From Roseateles sp. YR242 (lineage in GTDB: Bacteria; Pseudomonadota; Gammaproteobacteria; Burkholderiales; Burkholderiaceae_C): DNA of 64,000 nt. The DNA lies in contig NZ_FOAV01000009.1 of NCBI RefSeq assembly GCF_900109745.1, forward strand, positions 1 to 64,000. The letters are read 5' to 3'. Shown piece after piece: positions 56,117 through 63,472 of the stretch; positions within the stretch are counted from its first letter, which is position 1, and each line of letters begins with the position of its first letter. Position numbers and translations under genes: made by a program. The notes under the pieces were generated by a model. That model saw nothing but the letters and a program-made list of their open reading frames with translations. It was not told the DNA's origin and made no database searches.

Positions 56117-57790
56117 ATGAACGAATCGCCGACGTCTCACGCCGACGCATCCACGACCCCTGCGTTTCCGGCGGCCCCGCTGCCGCCGGGCGCACCGGCG
56201 TTGCGGACCACTCGCCGGCTGCTGACGCATCTGGCGGTGGGCGTGCTCGCCGCTGGTTCATTGGTGGCCTGCGGGTCGGACCGCAGCAGCAATGCAGGCA
56301 CATCGGATGGGACCGGTGGGTCGGCCACCGCGCCGGCGCCGACACCCGCAGCGTCGTCTCCTTCGGCCGCGCCATCATCTGCACCCGCACCCGCACCCGC
56401 GCCCGCGTCAACGCCAGCTCCGGCACCCAGCCCAGCACCAACACCGGCGCCCTCGCCGGCCGCATCGCCAGCCCCTACCCCGCTGAGCGGCTACTTCGTG
56501 GCCACGGGCGGCAGCGACACGGCCGCCGGCACGGAATCGGCCCCCTGGGCCACGCTGGCACATGCGCAAGCGGTGGTCGCCGCAGGAGACACGGTCTATG
56601 TGCGCGGCGGCACCTATGCCGTCACCGCAGCCACCACCGCCTGCGCCAGCCAGACGGATCGTGTCAGTGGCGTGGTGCTGAGCAAGAGTGGCAGCGACGG
56701 GAAGCTGATCCAGTACCTGAACTATCCGGGGGAGAAGCCGGTGTTCGACTTCTCCGCCATGAAGGACGACTGCCGCATCAAGGGTTTCAACGTCACGGGC
56801 AGCTGGATCCGGATCAAGGGCTTCGAGATCCGCAGCGTACCGCAGAACAACAACCTCAACCACGAGTCATGGGGCGTCTGGATCTCAGGCAGCCACAACA
56901 TCTTTGAGCAGCTCGATCTTCATCACCACATGGGGCCTGGCCTGTTCATCCAGAACGGTGGCTACAACCTGGTGCTGAACAGCGATTCGCATCACAACTA
57001 CGACCCGCTCACCTCCAACGGCCCGGGCGAGAGTGCGGACGGCTTTGGTGTGCACGTGTCGGCCAACAACCCGGGCAATGTGCTGCGGGGCTGTCGCGCC
57101 TGGTGGAACTCGGACGACGGGTTCGACCTGATCAATGCCTACACCTCCGTGGTCATCGAGAACTCATGGGCCTGGCGCAATGGCTACCTGCCGGACACCA
57201 CGACGGCCTCCGGCAATGGCAATGGCTTCAAGGCCGGTGGGTATGGCGGGGGTTATGACGCCGCGGCAGTGCCCCACACGGTTCGCTTCTCCGTGGCGTT
57301 CTCCAACCGCGCCAATGGCTTCTACGCCAACCATCATCCGGTGGCCACCAGCTTTGTGAACAACACCGCCTATGGCAACAAGGTGCAGTTCAACATGCTG
57401 GGGGTGGACGTGAATGGCGCGGCGGTGGGCCTGGGCCTGTTGCGCAACAACGTGGCGTTTGGCGCCGGGACGGTGTCCGCCAACATGACCGGCGTGGACA
57501 GCACGGCCAACAGCTGGGATTCGCCGCTGAGCCTGAGCAATGCGGACTTCCAGGCCGTCTCTACCGACGGTTGGGACGTCGCGCGCCAGGCGGACGGCAG
57601 CCTGCCCGTGCTGACGCTGCTGCGGCCTTCGGCGGCCAGCGTGCTGATCGACCGCGGAATCAATGTGGGAGCGCCCTACAAGGGCACGGCACCGGACCTC
57701 GGCGCCTTCGAATACGGCGTGGACATGACCAGCATCAGCAGCGCTGCAAACGCCGCGAACGCCGCAAGGGCCGGCACCAGCTATCGGTAA
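56117..57790 (+). CDS. PL9-type pectate-lyase-like right-handed beta-helix lipoprotein
   Basis: A 557-aa exported protein. The N-terminus has an internal hydrophobic segment and lipobox (SLVAC), then a Pro/Ala-rich stalk (about 70-125). A right-handed beta-helix follows. PL9 catalytic residues are in place: the calcium site WNSDDGFD with Asp333, Asp334 and Asp337, an upstream Asp308 (ADGFG), and Lys372 in GNGFKAGG. These match by spacing the Asp209/233/234/237 and Lys273 set of Erwinia Pel9A. Enzyme activity on pectin or another uronan is inferred. It stands alone; no further pectin genes are seen. Confidence 0.88.
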   Translation: MNESPTSHADASTTPAFPAAPLPPGAPALRTTRRLLTHLAVGVLAAGSLVACGSDRSSNAGTSDGTGGSATAPAPTPAASSPSAAPSSAPAPAPAPASTPAPAPSPAPTPAPSPAASPAPTPLSGYFVATGGSDTAAGTESAPWATLAHAQAVVAAGDTVYVRGGTYAVTAATTACASQTDRVSGVVLSKSGSDGKLIQYLNYPGEKPVFDFSAMKDDCRIKGFNVTGSWIRIKGFEIRSVPQNNNLNHESWGVWISGSHNIFEQLDLHHHMGPGLFIQNGGYNLVLNSDSHHNYDPLTSNGPGESADGFGVHVSANNPGNVLRGCRAWWNSDDGFDLINAYTSVVIENSWAWRNGYLPDTTTASGNGNGFKAGGYGGGYDAAAVPHTVRFSVAFSNRANGFYANHHPVATSFVNNTAYGNKVQFNMLGVDVNGAAVGLGLLRNNVAFGAGTVSANMTGVDSTANSWDSPLSLSNADFQAVSTDGWDVARQADGSLPVLTLLRPSAASVLIDRGINVGAPYKGTAPDLGAFEYGVDMTSISSAANAANAARAGTSYR

Positions 57791-57792
57791 AT

Positions 57793-57812
57793 GCCCTGCC
57801 CTGAGGCAGGGC
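57793..57812 (+). terminator. Possible terminator after the PL9-like gene
   Basis: Perfect 8-bp stem GCCCTGCC/GGCAGGGC with a CTGA loop, 2 nt after the stop. There is no T-run. Confidence 0.4.
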
Positions 57813-57825
57813 GGCAAAGGGTCCG

Positions 57826-57883
57826 GGCGGGGGTGATACTGGGTGAGACCGGACACCTCCGACCAGGAGGTGTAACCCCCGCC
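57826..57883 (+). promoter_or_regulatory. Nested hairpin between the PL9-like and nucleotidyltransferase genes
   Basis: Outer 9-bp stem GGCGGGGGT/ACCCCCGCC (57826-57834 with 57875-57883) encloses an 8-bp stem ACACCTCC/GGAGGTGT (57853-57860 with 57866-57873). The inner right arm carries the only strong SD-like AGGAGGT, located 29 nt before the ATG of the next gene. Confidence 0.5.
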
Positions 57884-57901
57884 TGGACACCACGACGCCG
57901 C

Positions 57902-58537
57902 ATGCAAGACCGCCATCCCGAAGACCGTTTGGACGAACGCGTGGACGAACGCTTAGACGAACGCTTCCACGCCGACATTCTTCAAAACCGCCACAACCGG
58001 GCGATTCTGGATCGCTGGGAAGCGCTGGCCCTGCCGGATTGCTGGCTGGTGGCGGGGTGTCTGTTCCAGACGGTGTGGAACCTGCATTCAGGCCGCGAGC
58101 CGACGGCGGACATCAACGACTACGACCTGTTCTATTTCAATCCGTCCGATGTGACGGACGAAGGCGAGCGTCGCGTACAGGCGCATGTAGACGCGGTGTT
58201 GGGTGATCTGGGCGTGACGATTGAAGCGACCAACCAGGCGCGGGTGCACCTTTGGTACGAGGACTACTTCGGGCATCCGTATGCACCGCTTGCGAGTTCC
58301 AAGGCGGGCATCGAGCGGTTTCTGGTGCCGGCGACCTGTGTGGGGGTGAGGCCGGGCGGCGAGGTCTATGCACCGTATGGGCTGGCGCTGCTGTATGCGG
58401 GAGATCTGCGGATCAACCCGCTGACACCGCATCAGGATCTGTATGAGCGCAAGGCGGCGTCGTATCAACGACGGTGGCCGTGGTTGACGGTGCAGCCGGT
58501 CGAAGCAGCGCTGAAGGCCACGGGACCTGCGCGTTGA
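57902..58537 (+). CDS. Nucleotidyltransferase-family protein
   Basis: A 211-aa protein. LPDCWLVAGCLFQTVWNLHSG followed by INDYDLFYF matches the nucleotidyltransferase-family (formerly DUF925-type) domain, where a conserved Asp pair (DYDL) would bind metal. The family is uncharacterised and related to the MNT fold. The N-terminal residues 1-35 are Asp/Glu/Arg-rich with a repeated DERxDERxDER pattern. ATG at 57902 is taken; an in-frame upstream ATG at 57791 overlaps the hairpins. Catalytic activity is not proven. Confidence 0.78.
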   Translation: MQDRHPEDRLDERVDERLDERFHADILQNRHNRAILDRWEALALPDCWLVAGCLFQTVWNLHSGREPTADINDYDLFYFNPSDVTDEGERRVQAHVDAVLGDLGVTIEATNQARVHLWYEDYFGHPYAPLASSKAGIERFLVPATCVGVRPGGEVYAPYGLALLYAGDLRINPLTPHQDLYERKAASYQRRWPWLTVQPVEAALKATGPAR

Positions 58538-58550
58538 CCCAGTGTGGCGC

Positions 58551-58600
58551 GCATTAGCGCGCATCGGCGCCCCTCAGCGCGCATCAGCGCCAGTCAGCGC
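58551..58600. repeat. 10-bp-period tandem repeat
   Basis: Five consecutive 10-bp units with consensus GCATCAGCGC (GCGC recurs at 58547, 58557, 58567, 58577, 58587 and 58597). They lie between convergent genes, and the last unit contains the stop of the glutaredoxin-domain gene. Confidence 0.8.
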
Positions 58601-59124
58601 CCTTCGCCGCGGTCGATGGCGTCTTGAAGCATCCCTGCTTCGAAGCCGTGCAAAACCTCGTCGCCTACGACGATCAGCGGGGTACCTTGGCCGCCGAGGC
58701 GGCGAAACTCCCGAAAACGGGCGGGATCGCGCTCGATGTTGTATTCGGTGTAGGCCACGTGGCGCTGATCCATGTAGGCCATCGCCTGATGGCAGTAGAC
58801 GCAGGTGCTGGTGGTGTAGATGGCGATGTCAACAGGGGACGCGGGCCCGGCGGGCGCTCGGTGTGCGGGGCTGAACCATCGCTGGCTGGTCCCTACGGCC
58901 AACACCACCGCGATGGCGATAAGGGCCTTGAAGACCCAGGAGCCCAGCAGGCCCCCGCCATCCTGGCTCACGCGGCTTGGCCGCACGCGGGCCTGCGGCT
59001 GGCCCGCCACCGGGGCCTCTCCATAGGCTTTGGCATAAGCAATGCCGCAGGCGGGGCATTGCCAATCCGGCACGTTGGCATCGGGCTGACGTACATGCAG
59101 GCATCGTGGGCAGCGCTGCTTCAT
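58594..59124 (-). CDS. Zinc-ribbon / TM / glutaredoxin-domain protein
   Basis: A 176-aa protein in three parts. Residues 1-35 are a CxxC...CxxC ribbon (CPRCLHVRQ and CPACGIAYAKA), 62-82 form one TM helix, and 95-176 are a glutaredoxin-like domain with CVYC and TPLIVVGDEVLHGF. The membrane would place the redox domain at one side and the ribbon at the other. The role is unknown; thiol chemistry is inferred. It lies 51 bp after the small membrane protein gene on the same strand. Confidence 0.82.
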   Translation of the reverse strand: MKQRCPRCLHVRQPDANVPDWQCPACGIAYAKAYGEAPVAGQPQARVRPSRVSQDGGGLLGSWVFKALIAIAVVLAVGTSQRWFSPAHRAPAGPASPVDIAIYTTSTCVYCHQAMAYMDQRHVAYTEYNIERDPARFREFRRLGGQGTPLIVVGDEVLHGFEAGMLQDAIDRGEGR

Positions 59125-59175
59125 GGCGTGGTGGGTCTTTCCAACATCAATTGATCGGGGGGCCAGGGACGGGGC

Positions 59176-59532
59176 TCAATCGCGCATCCATATCCTGACG
59201 GTCACATACAGCGCATAGCCCAGGGCCAGAACCATCCAGGCGAGATAGAACAGGTTGGACCAGTAGGGGCCGGTGTGCTCCGCCATGGTGTAGACCTGGT
59301 TGCCGCAGCCTTTGCCAAGGCAGGATATCTCCCGCTGGACCAGCGCCCGCAGCAGGGAAAAGCCCAGGAAGCCCGTGATGACCGTGGCCACCAGGAATCC
59401 GATCGGCCCGAGCAAGCCCTTGTTGAGGTTGCCGTTCTCGTCACGAGGGCCCTTACGGAGGACCTTCTGGCCATGCCGATACCAGAACAGTCCGAGCAGC
59501 AGCATCAGGGCGTAGTAGAGGAAGTGGATCAT
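59176..59532 (-). CDS. Small multi-helix membrane protein
   Basis: A 118-aa protein with three likely TM helices (about residues 2-18, 42-62 and 92-112) and a Cys pair in CLGKGCGNQVY between helices 2 and 3. The ATG at 59532 is taken over a TTG at 59550. It has no family I recognise. It precedes the zinc-ribbon/glutaredoxin gene, which could be a partner. Confidence 0.65.
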   Translation of the reverse strand: MIHFLYYALMLLLGLFWYRHGQKVLRKGPRDENGNLNKGLLGPIGFLVATVITGFLGFSLLRALVQREISCLGKGCGNQVYTMAEHTGPYWSNLFYLAWMVLALGYALYVTVRIWMRD

Positions 59533-59605
59533 GGCAGAGGATATTGGCAACCGCAGTGTGCCTCAGTTTTCCAGCCGTCACGCCACCAGGCATTGAACCT
59601 CTGCT

Positions 59606-59944
59606 TCAGCCAGGCACTTTTCCAAATGCGTTTCTAACATCGCCTTTAGCACCAGCCGCCTTCAACATCTCAATAAGTTGGGAATTTTTTATATCGTATG
59701 CGTAGTGCAATGGGGTGTTGTCCATATCACCCAACGAATTAACATCGAAGCCGGCACGAATCATAATTTCAACGGAATCCAGATCTCCTTCCTGGACTGC
59801 GATATGAAGCAATGAATCGCCATTCGAATCCACATAGGACGCTGGATCAATAGGAGAAAGCGGATCATCGCTTTGATAGTTAATCAGACTCGAATAACTA
59901 CCTTGAAGCGCCTCAACATCTTCAACACTGAGCTTTATGGACAT
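59606..59944 (-). CDS. Ankyrin-repeat protein, likely acquired
   Basis: A 112-aa protein with two to three ankyrin repeats (GDSLLHIAVQEGDLDSVEIMI and NTPLHYAYDIKNSQLIEML). Codons and bases are clearly more AT-rich (near 43% GC by eye) than neighbours, suggesting horizontal transfer. Small ankyrin proteins of this form often act as immunity proteins of polymorphic toxins; no toxin gene is beside it in this window. The role is unknown. Confidence 0.8.
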   Translation of the reverse strand: MSIKLSVEDVEALQGSYSSLINYQSDDPLSPIDPASYVDSNGDSLLHIAVQEGDLDSVEIMIRAGFDVNSLGDMDNTPLHYAYDIKNSQLIEMLKAAGAKGDVRNAFGKVPG

Positions 59945-59975
59945 TTCTTTTCAGGAAGGCTGACCGTTTGACAGC

Positions 59976-60938
59976 TCACACCACCGCTGCCGGCCCACCG
60001 ATCCGCGCATTGCGCATCATGCGCGCCGCAAACATCGTCATCGATCGCCCCCACGGCGTATAGCGGGGAAGCTGGAACACATCCGCCCCCGGCAGCGCCA
60101 CACCCGCCGAGGTGGACACCGCCGCCTCGAAGCCCAGGTCGCGCAGCATGGCGGCATGGCCGGCGTCATAGTCCCTCACGGGACGTCCATTCGGATACGC
60201 AAAACTCCGTACCGGCCGCCCGATCAAACGCTCAATCCATTCCCGGCCTTGCTGCACCTGCGCCCGCGCGCCCTCGGGCGTCAAGGTGGTGAGCACCGTG
60301 TGGTCCACGGTGTGGCCGCCGATCTCATGGCCCGCATCCGCCAACTGGCGCAGTTGCGCGTCGTTCAGCATCAGGTCTTGCGGCAGGGCACCCACCGGGT
60401 GCGCCGCCGCCATGCGCTTCACCTGCTCATCCCGCTCTGCAGGCGCCAGGTACTTGAGCTGCACCTGCAGGGCCGTGATGGCCTTCAGCCGTTCCTCATC
60501 GGTCGCAATGGAATGAACCCCCATCCCAACAGACCCGAGATCCAGCTGGGGTCCCGCTGCCAGCCGCACGAACTCGATCACCGTGTCGCTGAACATGCGG
60601 CCGCCGTTGAGGTAGCCGGTCGCAATGAAGACCGTCGCCTTCGCACCGTGGCGCGCCAGGATGGGATGTGCCACCGTCAGGTTGTCCGCGTACCCATCGT
60701 CAAAGGTGATGCACGCAGCGCGCTGGGGCAGGCGCCTTTCACGCAAGGCCAACGCCGCCTCGGTCACCGTCATCAGCGTGAAGTGCTTCGCCAGGAAGGA
60801 CACCTGCGCCTCGAACAGCGCCGCATCGATCTCGCCGGGCCGCAAGGGGTCTGGCACCGGCAGAACGCGGTGATAGATAAGGATGCTCAAGGCCGGCGCA
60901 CCACGCGGCCAGCCCAGCAGGCTCAGTGCCGCCAGCAT
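59976..60938 (-). CDS. Polysaccharide deacetylase family protein
   Basis: A 320-aa carbohydrate esterase 4-type enzyme. NodB motifs are ACITFDDGYADN (metal/catalytic Asp) and GGHTVDHTVL (His pair). Start: ATG at 60938 overlaps the ligase stop (TGATG); a GTG one codon up is possible. A hydrophobic N-terminus (LAALSLLGW) suggests membrane anchoring or export. It would de-N-acetylate an exopolysaccharide chain, in line with its operon of glycosyltransferases and ligase. Confidence 0.88.
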   Translation of the reverse strand: MLAALSLLGWPRGAPALSILIYHRVLPVPDPLRPGEIDAALFEAQVSFLAKHFTLMTVTEAALALRERRLPQRAACITFDDGYADNLTVAHPILARHGAKATVFIATGYLNGGRMFSDTVIEFVRLAAGPQLDLGSVGMGVHSIATDEERLKAITALQVQLKYLAPAERDEQVKRMAAAHPVGALPQDLMLNDAQLRQLADAGHEIGGHTVDHTVLTTLTPEGARAQVQQGREWIERLIGRPVRSFAYPNGRPVRDYDAGHAAMLRDLGFEAAVSTSAGVALPGADVFQLPRYTPWGRSMTMFAARMMRNARIGGPAAVV

Positions 60939-62257
60939 CACGACGCCCCTCCCCAATACGGCGAATGCACATCCGCTGGCCGTATGCCCGCTGCGATGGC
61001 GGCCCGGGTCCGGGTCTCCATCTCCCGGGCCACGAGGCGGTCCAGCGCCACCACGATCAGCACCAGGTAATAAGGCATGTCGAAATAGACCAGGCTCAGG
61101 AAGGCGCCACCGGTCGCATAACCGATCAGGCCCACCTGGCACATGGCCGCCAGGTCCCGTGCCCATTGCAGCTCGGGCAGGTTCTTGGTGGCCCGCATCA
61201 GCAGCGCCGCACGTCGCCAGGTCAGCCAGAAGATGCCCACGAACACGAACAGGCCCAGGAAACCATGCTCCCCCAAGGCCTGGAAGTAGATGCTGTGCGC
61301 GGTGAGCGGAATGGTCGGGTCCGGCGCGTATTTGGCAAACGCCGCCGGGCCCGCCACGGTGAAGCCCCCCCCCAGCGGGAACATGTCCAACGCCAGGCGC
61401 CATGCCGTATGCCAGGCGTTGATGCGGCCCATGGCCGAACCGTCCTGGTCATAGGTCTTGATGGTCTCCATGCGGTCCGTCCAGCTCTCCGGCATGAAGA
61501 CGAACATCAGCGGCAAGGCCACCAGCACCACCAGCGCCAGCGGCAGCTTGTTGCGGCTCTTGAGCCACATGAAGAAGGACATGGCCACGATGGCCAGGAA
61601 GGCCCCGCGAGACTGCGAACCCACCGCCGAGGCCATGCACAACAACATGGCCCCAATGGCTGCATACCGTTGCCACTTCTTCGTTGCCTGCAATTGCAGA
61701 TAGCGGATCAGCGGCACCGTCATGATGGTGGCCAGGGCCAGCGAGTTGTTGTCCTCGATGAACGAGCCTTCCGGCCCCCACACCCGCGCAGATCCGCCAG
61801 TCAGGATGGTGAACAGCCCGCCCTTGATCCCGTAATAACCAATGGAGACCACCAGCACCAGCGCCAGCCAGTCCAGGTCGCGCCGGCGCTGCACCACCAG
61901 CATGGACACCAGCACCATCAGCAGCACCTTGAATGCGCGGGACCAGGAGGCGAACTCCCGGTCCGGATAGAAGGAGTTCACCATGGGGGAGACGCCGATC
62001 CAGAGAATCCAGATCAACAGCAGCACGGTGACGCCATTCACCGGGAACTTCGTCAGCTTGTCCCGGTGGATGAAGATGCTGGCAAACAGCGCCACCGCAA
62101 TCACCATGGACCAGGGCGCATCGTGCGCCCAACCGTAAGCCAGGCGGTGCGGGTTCATCACCCCCATCCACACCCAGCCCAGCACGCCCCAGATCGGCTC
62201 CTTCATCGTCTTCCAGATGAGCAGCGAAAACACGGCGAGCATGATCAGGTCACGCAT
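60938..62257 (-). CDS. Putative O-glycosylation ligase, exosortase-A-associated type (O-antigen ligase family)
   Basis: A 439-aa polytopic membrane protein with about 11 helices. The N-terminal block MRDLIMLAVFSLLIW ... MNPHRLAYGWA is characteristic of the exosortase-A-system ligase family, related to WaaL/Wzy. A periplasmic loop with GRINAWHTAWRLALDMFPLGGG follows. It would join or polymerise the glycan in the periplasm. The start overlaps the upstream GT4 stop by 8 nt and the stop overlaps the deacetylase start. No exosortase gene is visible in the window. Confidence 0.85.
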   Translation of the reverse strand: MRDLIMLAVFSLLIWKTMKEPIWGVLGWVWMGVMNPHRLAYGWAHDAPWSMVIAVALFASIFIHRDKLTKFPVNGVTVLLLIWILWIGVSPMVNSFYPDREFASWSRAFKVLLMVLVSMLVVQRRRDLDWLALVLVVSIGYYGIKGGLFTILTGGSARVWGPEGSFIEDNNSLALATIMTVPLIRYLQLQATKKWQRYAAIGAMLLCMASAVGSQSRGAFLAIVAMSFFMWLKSRNKLPLALVVLVALPLMFVFMPESWTDRMETIKTYDQDGSAMGRINAWHTAWRLALDMFPLGGGFTVAGPAAFAKYAPDPTIPLTAHSIYFQALGEHGFLGLFVFVGIFWLTWRRAALLMRATKNLPELQWARDLAAMCQVGLIGYATGGAFLSLVYFDMPYYLVLIVVALDRLVAREMETRTRAAIAAGIRPADVHSPYWGGAS

Positions 62258-63455
62258 GTCGGAACTCCGGCATCCCGCGGGCCGCCAACACCCGCTGGAA
62301 CAAATCAAGCTGGCCCTGGGTGGTGGCATCCCAGGAGAACTGCTCGGCATAACGGCGCGTGGCCACCCGGTTGCGCGGCAAGTGCCGCAGCCGGCGCACA
62401 GCCTCCGCCACGCCCGCCGCTGTACGAGAAGGCATCAACTCACCGGCCTCCGCACTGGCCACCACCTCGGGCGTTCCCCACACGTTGGAAGCCGCCACCG
62501 GTGTGCCGCATGCCATGGCCTCCAGCAGCACATTGGCCCAGCCTTCGCGGCTGGAAGCCAGCACCAGGGCATCCACGCCCACATAGATCTCGCGCAGGCG
62601 TGCCTGCGGCAATGCACCCAGGAAGCGTACCCGCGCCGCCACGCCCAGGCTCTCGGCCAGACGACGCAAGGCGCCCTCCTCCGGGCCCGCACCAGCGATC
62701 AGCAGATCCACATCGGGCAATTCCGCCAGCGCGCCGATGACCAGTTCATGGCCCTTGCGCTCGATCAGGTGGCCCACCGAGGCCAGCGTGAAGCGCCCTT
62801 CCCGCAGCCCCAAGGCGCTACGAGCCTCTTCACGCCCGGCGGGATGGAACAGGTTCAGATCCACCCCGTTGCGCAAGGCGGTCACCTTGCCGGCGTCGGC
62901 ACCGAGTTGAACCAGTTCGTCCTTCAACGCAGCACACACGGTGATCATCGCGTCGGCCTGGGCCGCTGCGCGCAGGATCAGCTTGCGCGGAAAACTGTAG
63001 GCGGGGATCAGGTTGATGTCGGTGCCACGCGCCGTGATCACCAGCGGCTTGTTGAGCGCCCGCGCCACCATCGCGGCGGCCACGCCATCCGGATAGAAGT
63101 AGTGCGCGTCGATCAGGTCGAAGTCATAACCCGAGCGCTGCAAGGCCCGCGCCCCACGCAACGCCGTCCACGCCAGCGTGTACGGCGCGCTGCTCATGCC
63201 GACCTTGGGCAGTCGGACAAATCGCGGGTGGCTCACCTGCAGGCCATGGCGCTCTTCGGTGGCCGGCGTCTCGGCAAACTTGCCGTATTCACCATAACGC
63301 TCGCCTTTGAGCGGGAACCAAGGCACCGGTGCAATGACGCGGGATTCCACCTGCCCGGAGGCCACCAGGTGGCGCAGCCGGGTCTCCACGAAGATGCCGT
63401 GGCTGGGCATCACCGCGCTGGGATAAAGGGTCGAGAAGGTCAGCAGCTTCAACAT
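62250..63455 (-). CDS. Family 4 glycosyltransferase
   Basis: A 401-aa GT-B enzyme. The N-terminal part has LTFSTLYPSAVMPSHGIFVE and the acceptor region DAHYFYPDGVAAA, and the C-terminal part has ASVGHLIERKGHELVI and SSREGWANVLLEAMACGTPVAA with the E-x7-E motif. It belongs to a minus-strand operon with the ligase (8-nt overlap). The sugar donor is unknown. Similar genes stand next to exosortase-A polysaccharide loci. Confidence 0.9.
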   Translation of the reverse strand: MLKLLTFSTLYPSAVMPSHGIFVETRLRHLVASGQVESRVIAPVPWFPLKGERYGEYGKFAETPATEERHGLQVSHPRFVRLPKVGMSSAPYTLAWTALRGARALQRSGYDFDLIDAHYFYPDGVAAAMVARALNKPLVITARGTDINLIPAYSFPRKLILRAAAQADAMITVCAALKDELVQLGADAGKVTALRNGVDLNLFHPAGREEARSALGLREGRFTLASVGHLIERKGHELVIGALAELPDVDLLIAGAGPEEGALRRLAESLGVAARVRFLGALPQARLREIYVGVDALVLASSREGWANVLLEAMACGTPVAASNVWGTPEVVASAEAGELMPSRTAAGVAEAVRRLRHLPRNRVATRRYAEQFSWDATTQGQLDLFQRVLAARGMPEFRHA

Positions 63456-63472
63456 GGCATCCGGCCTGCGCC

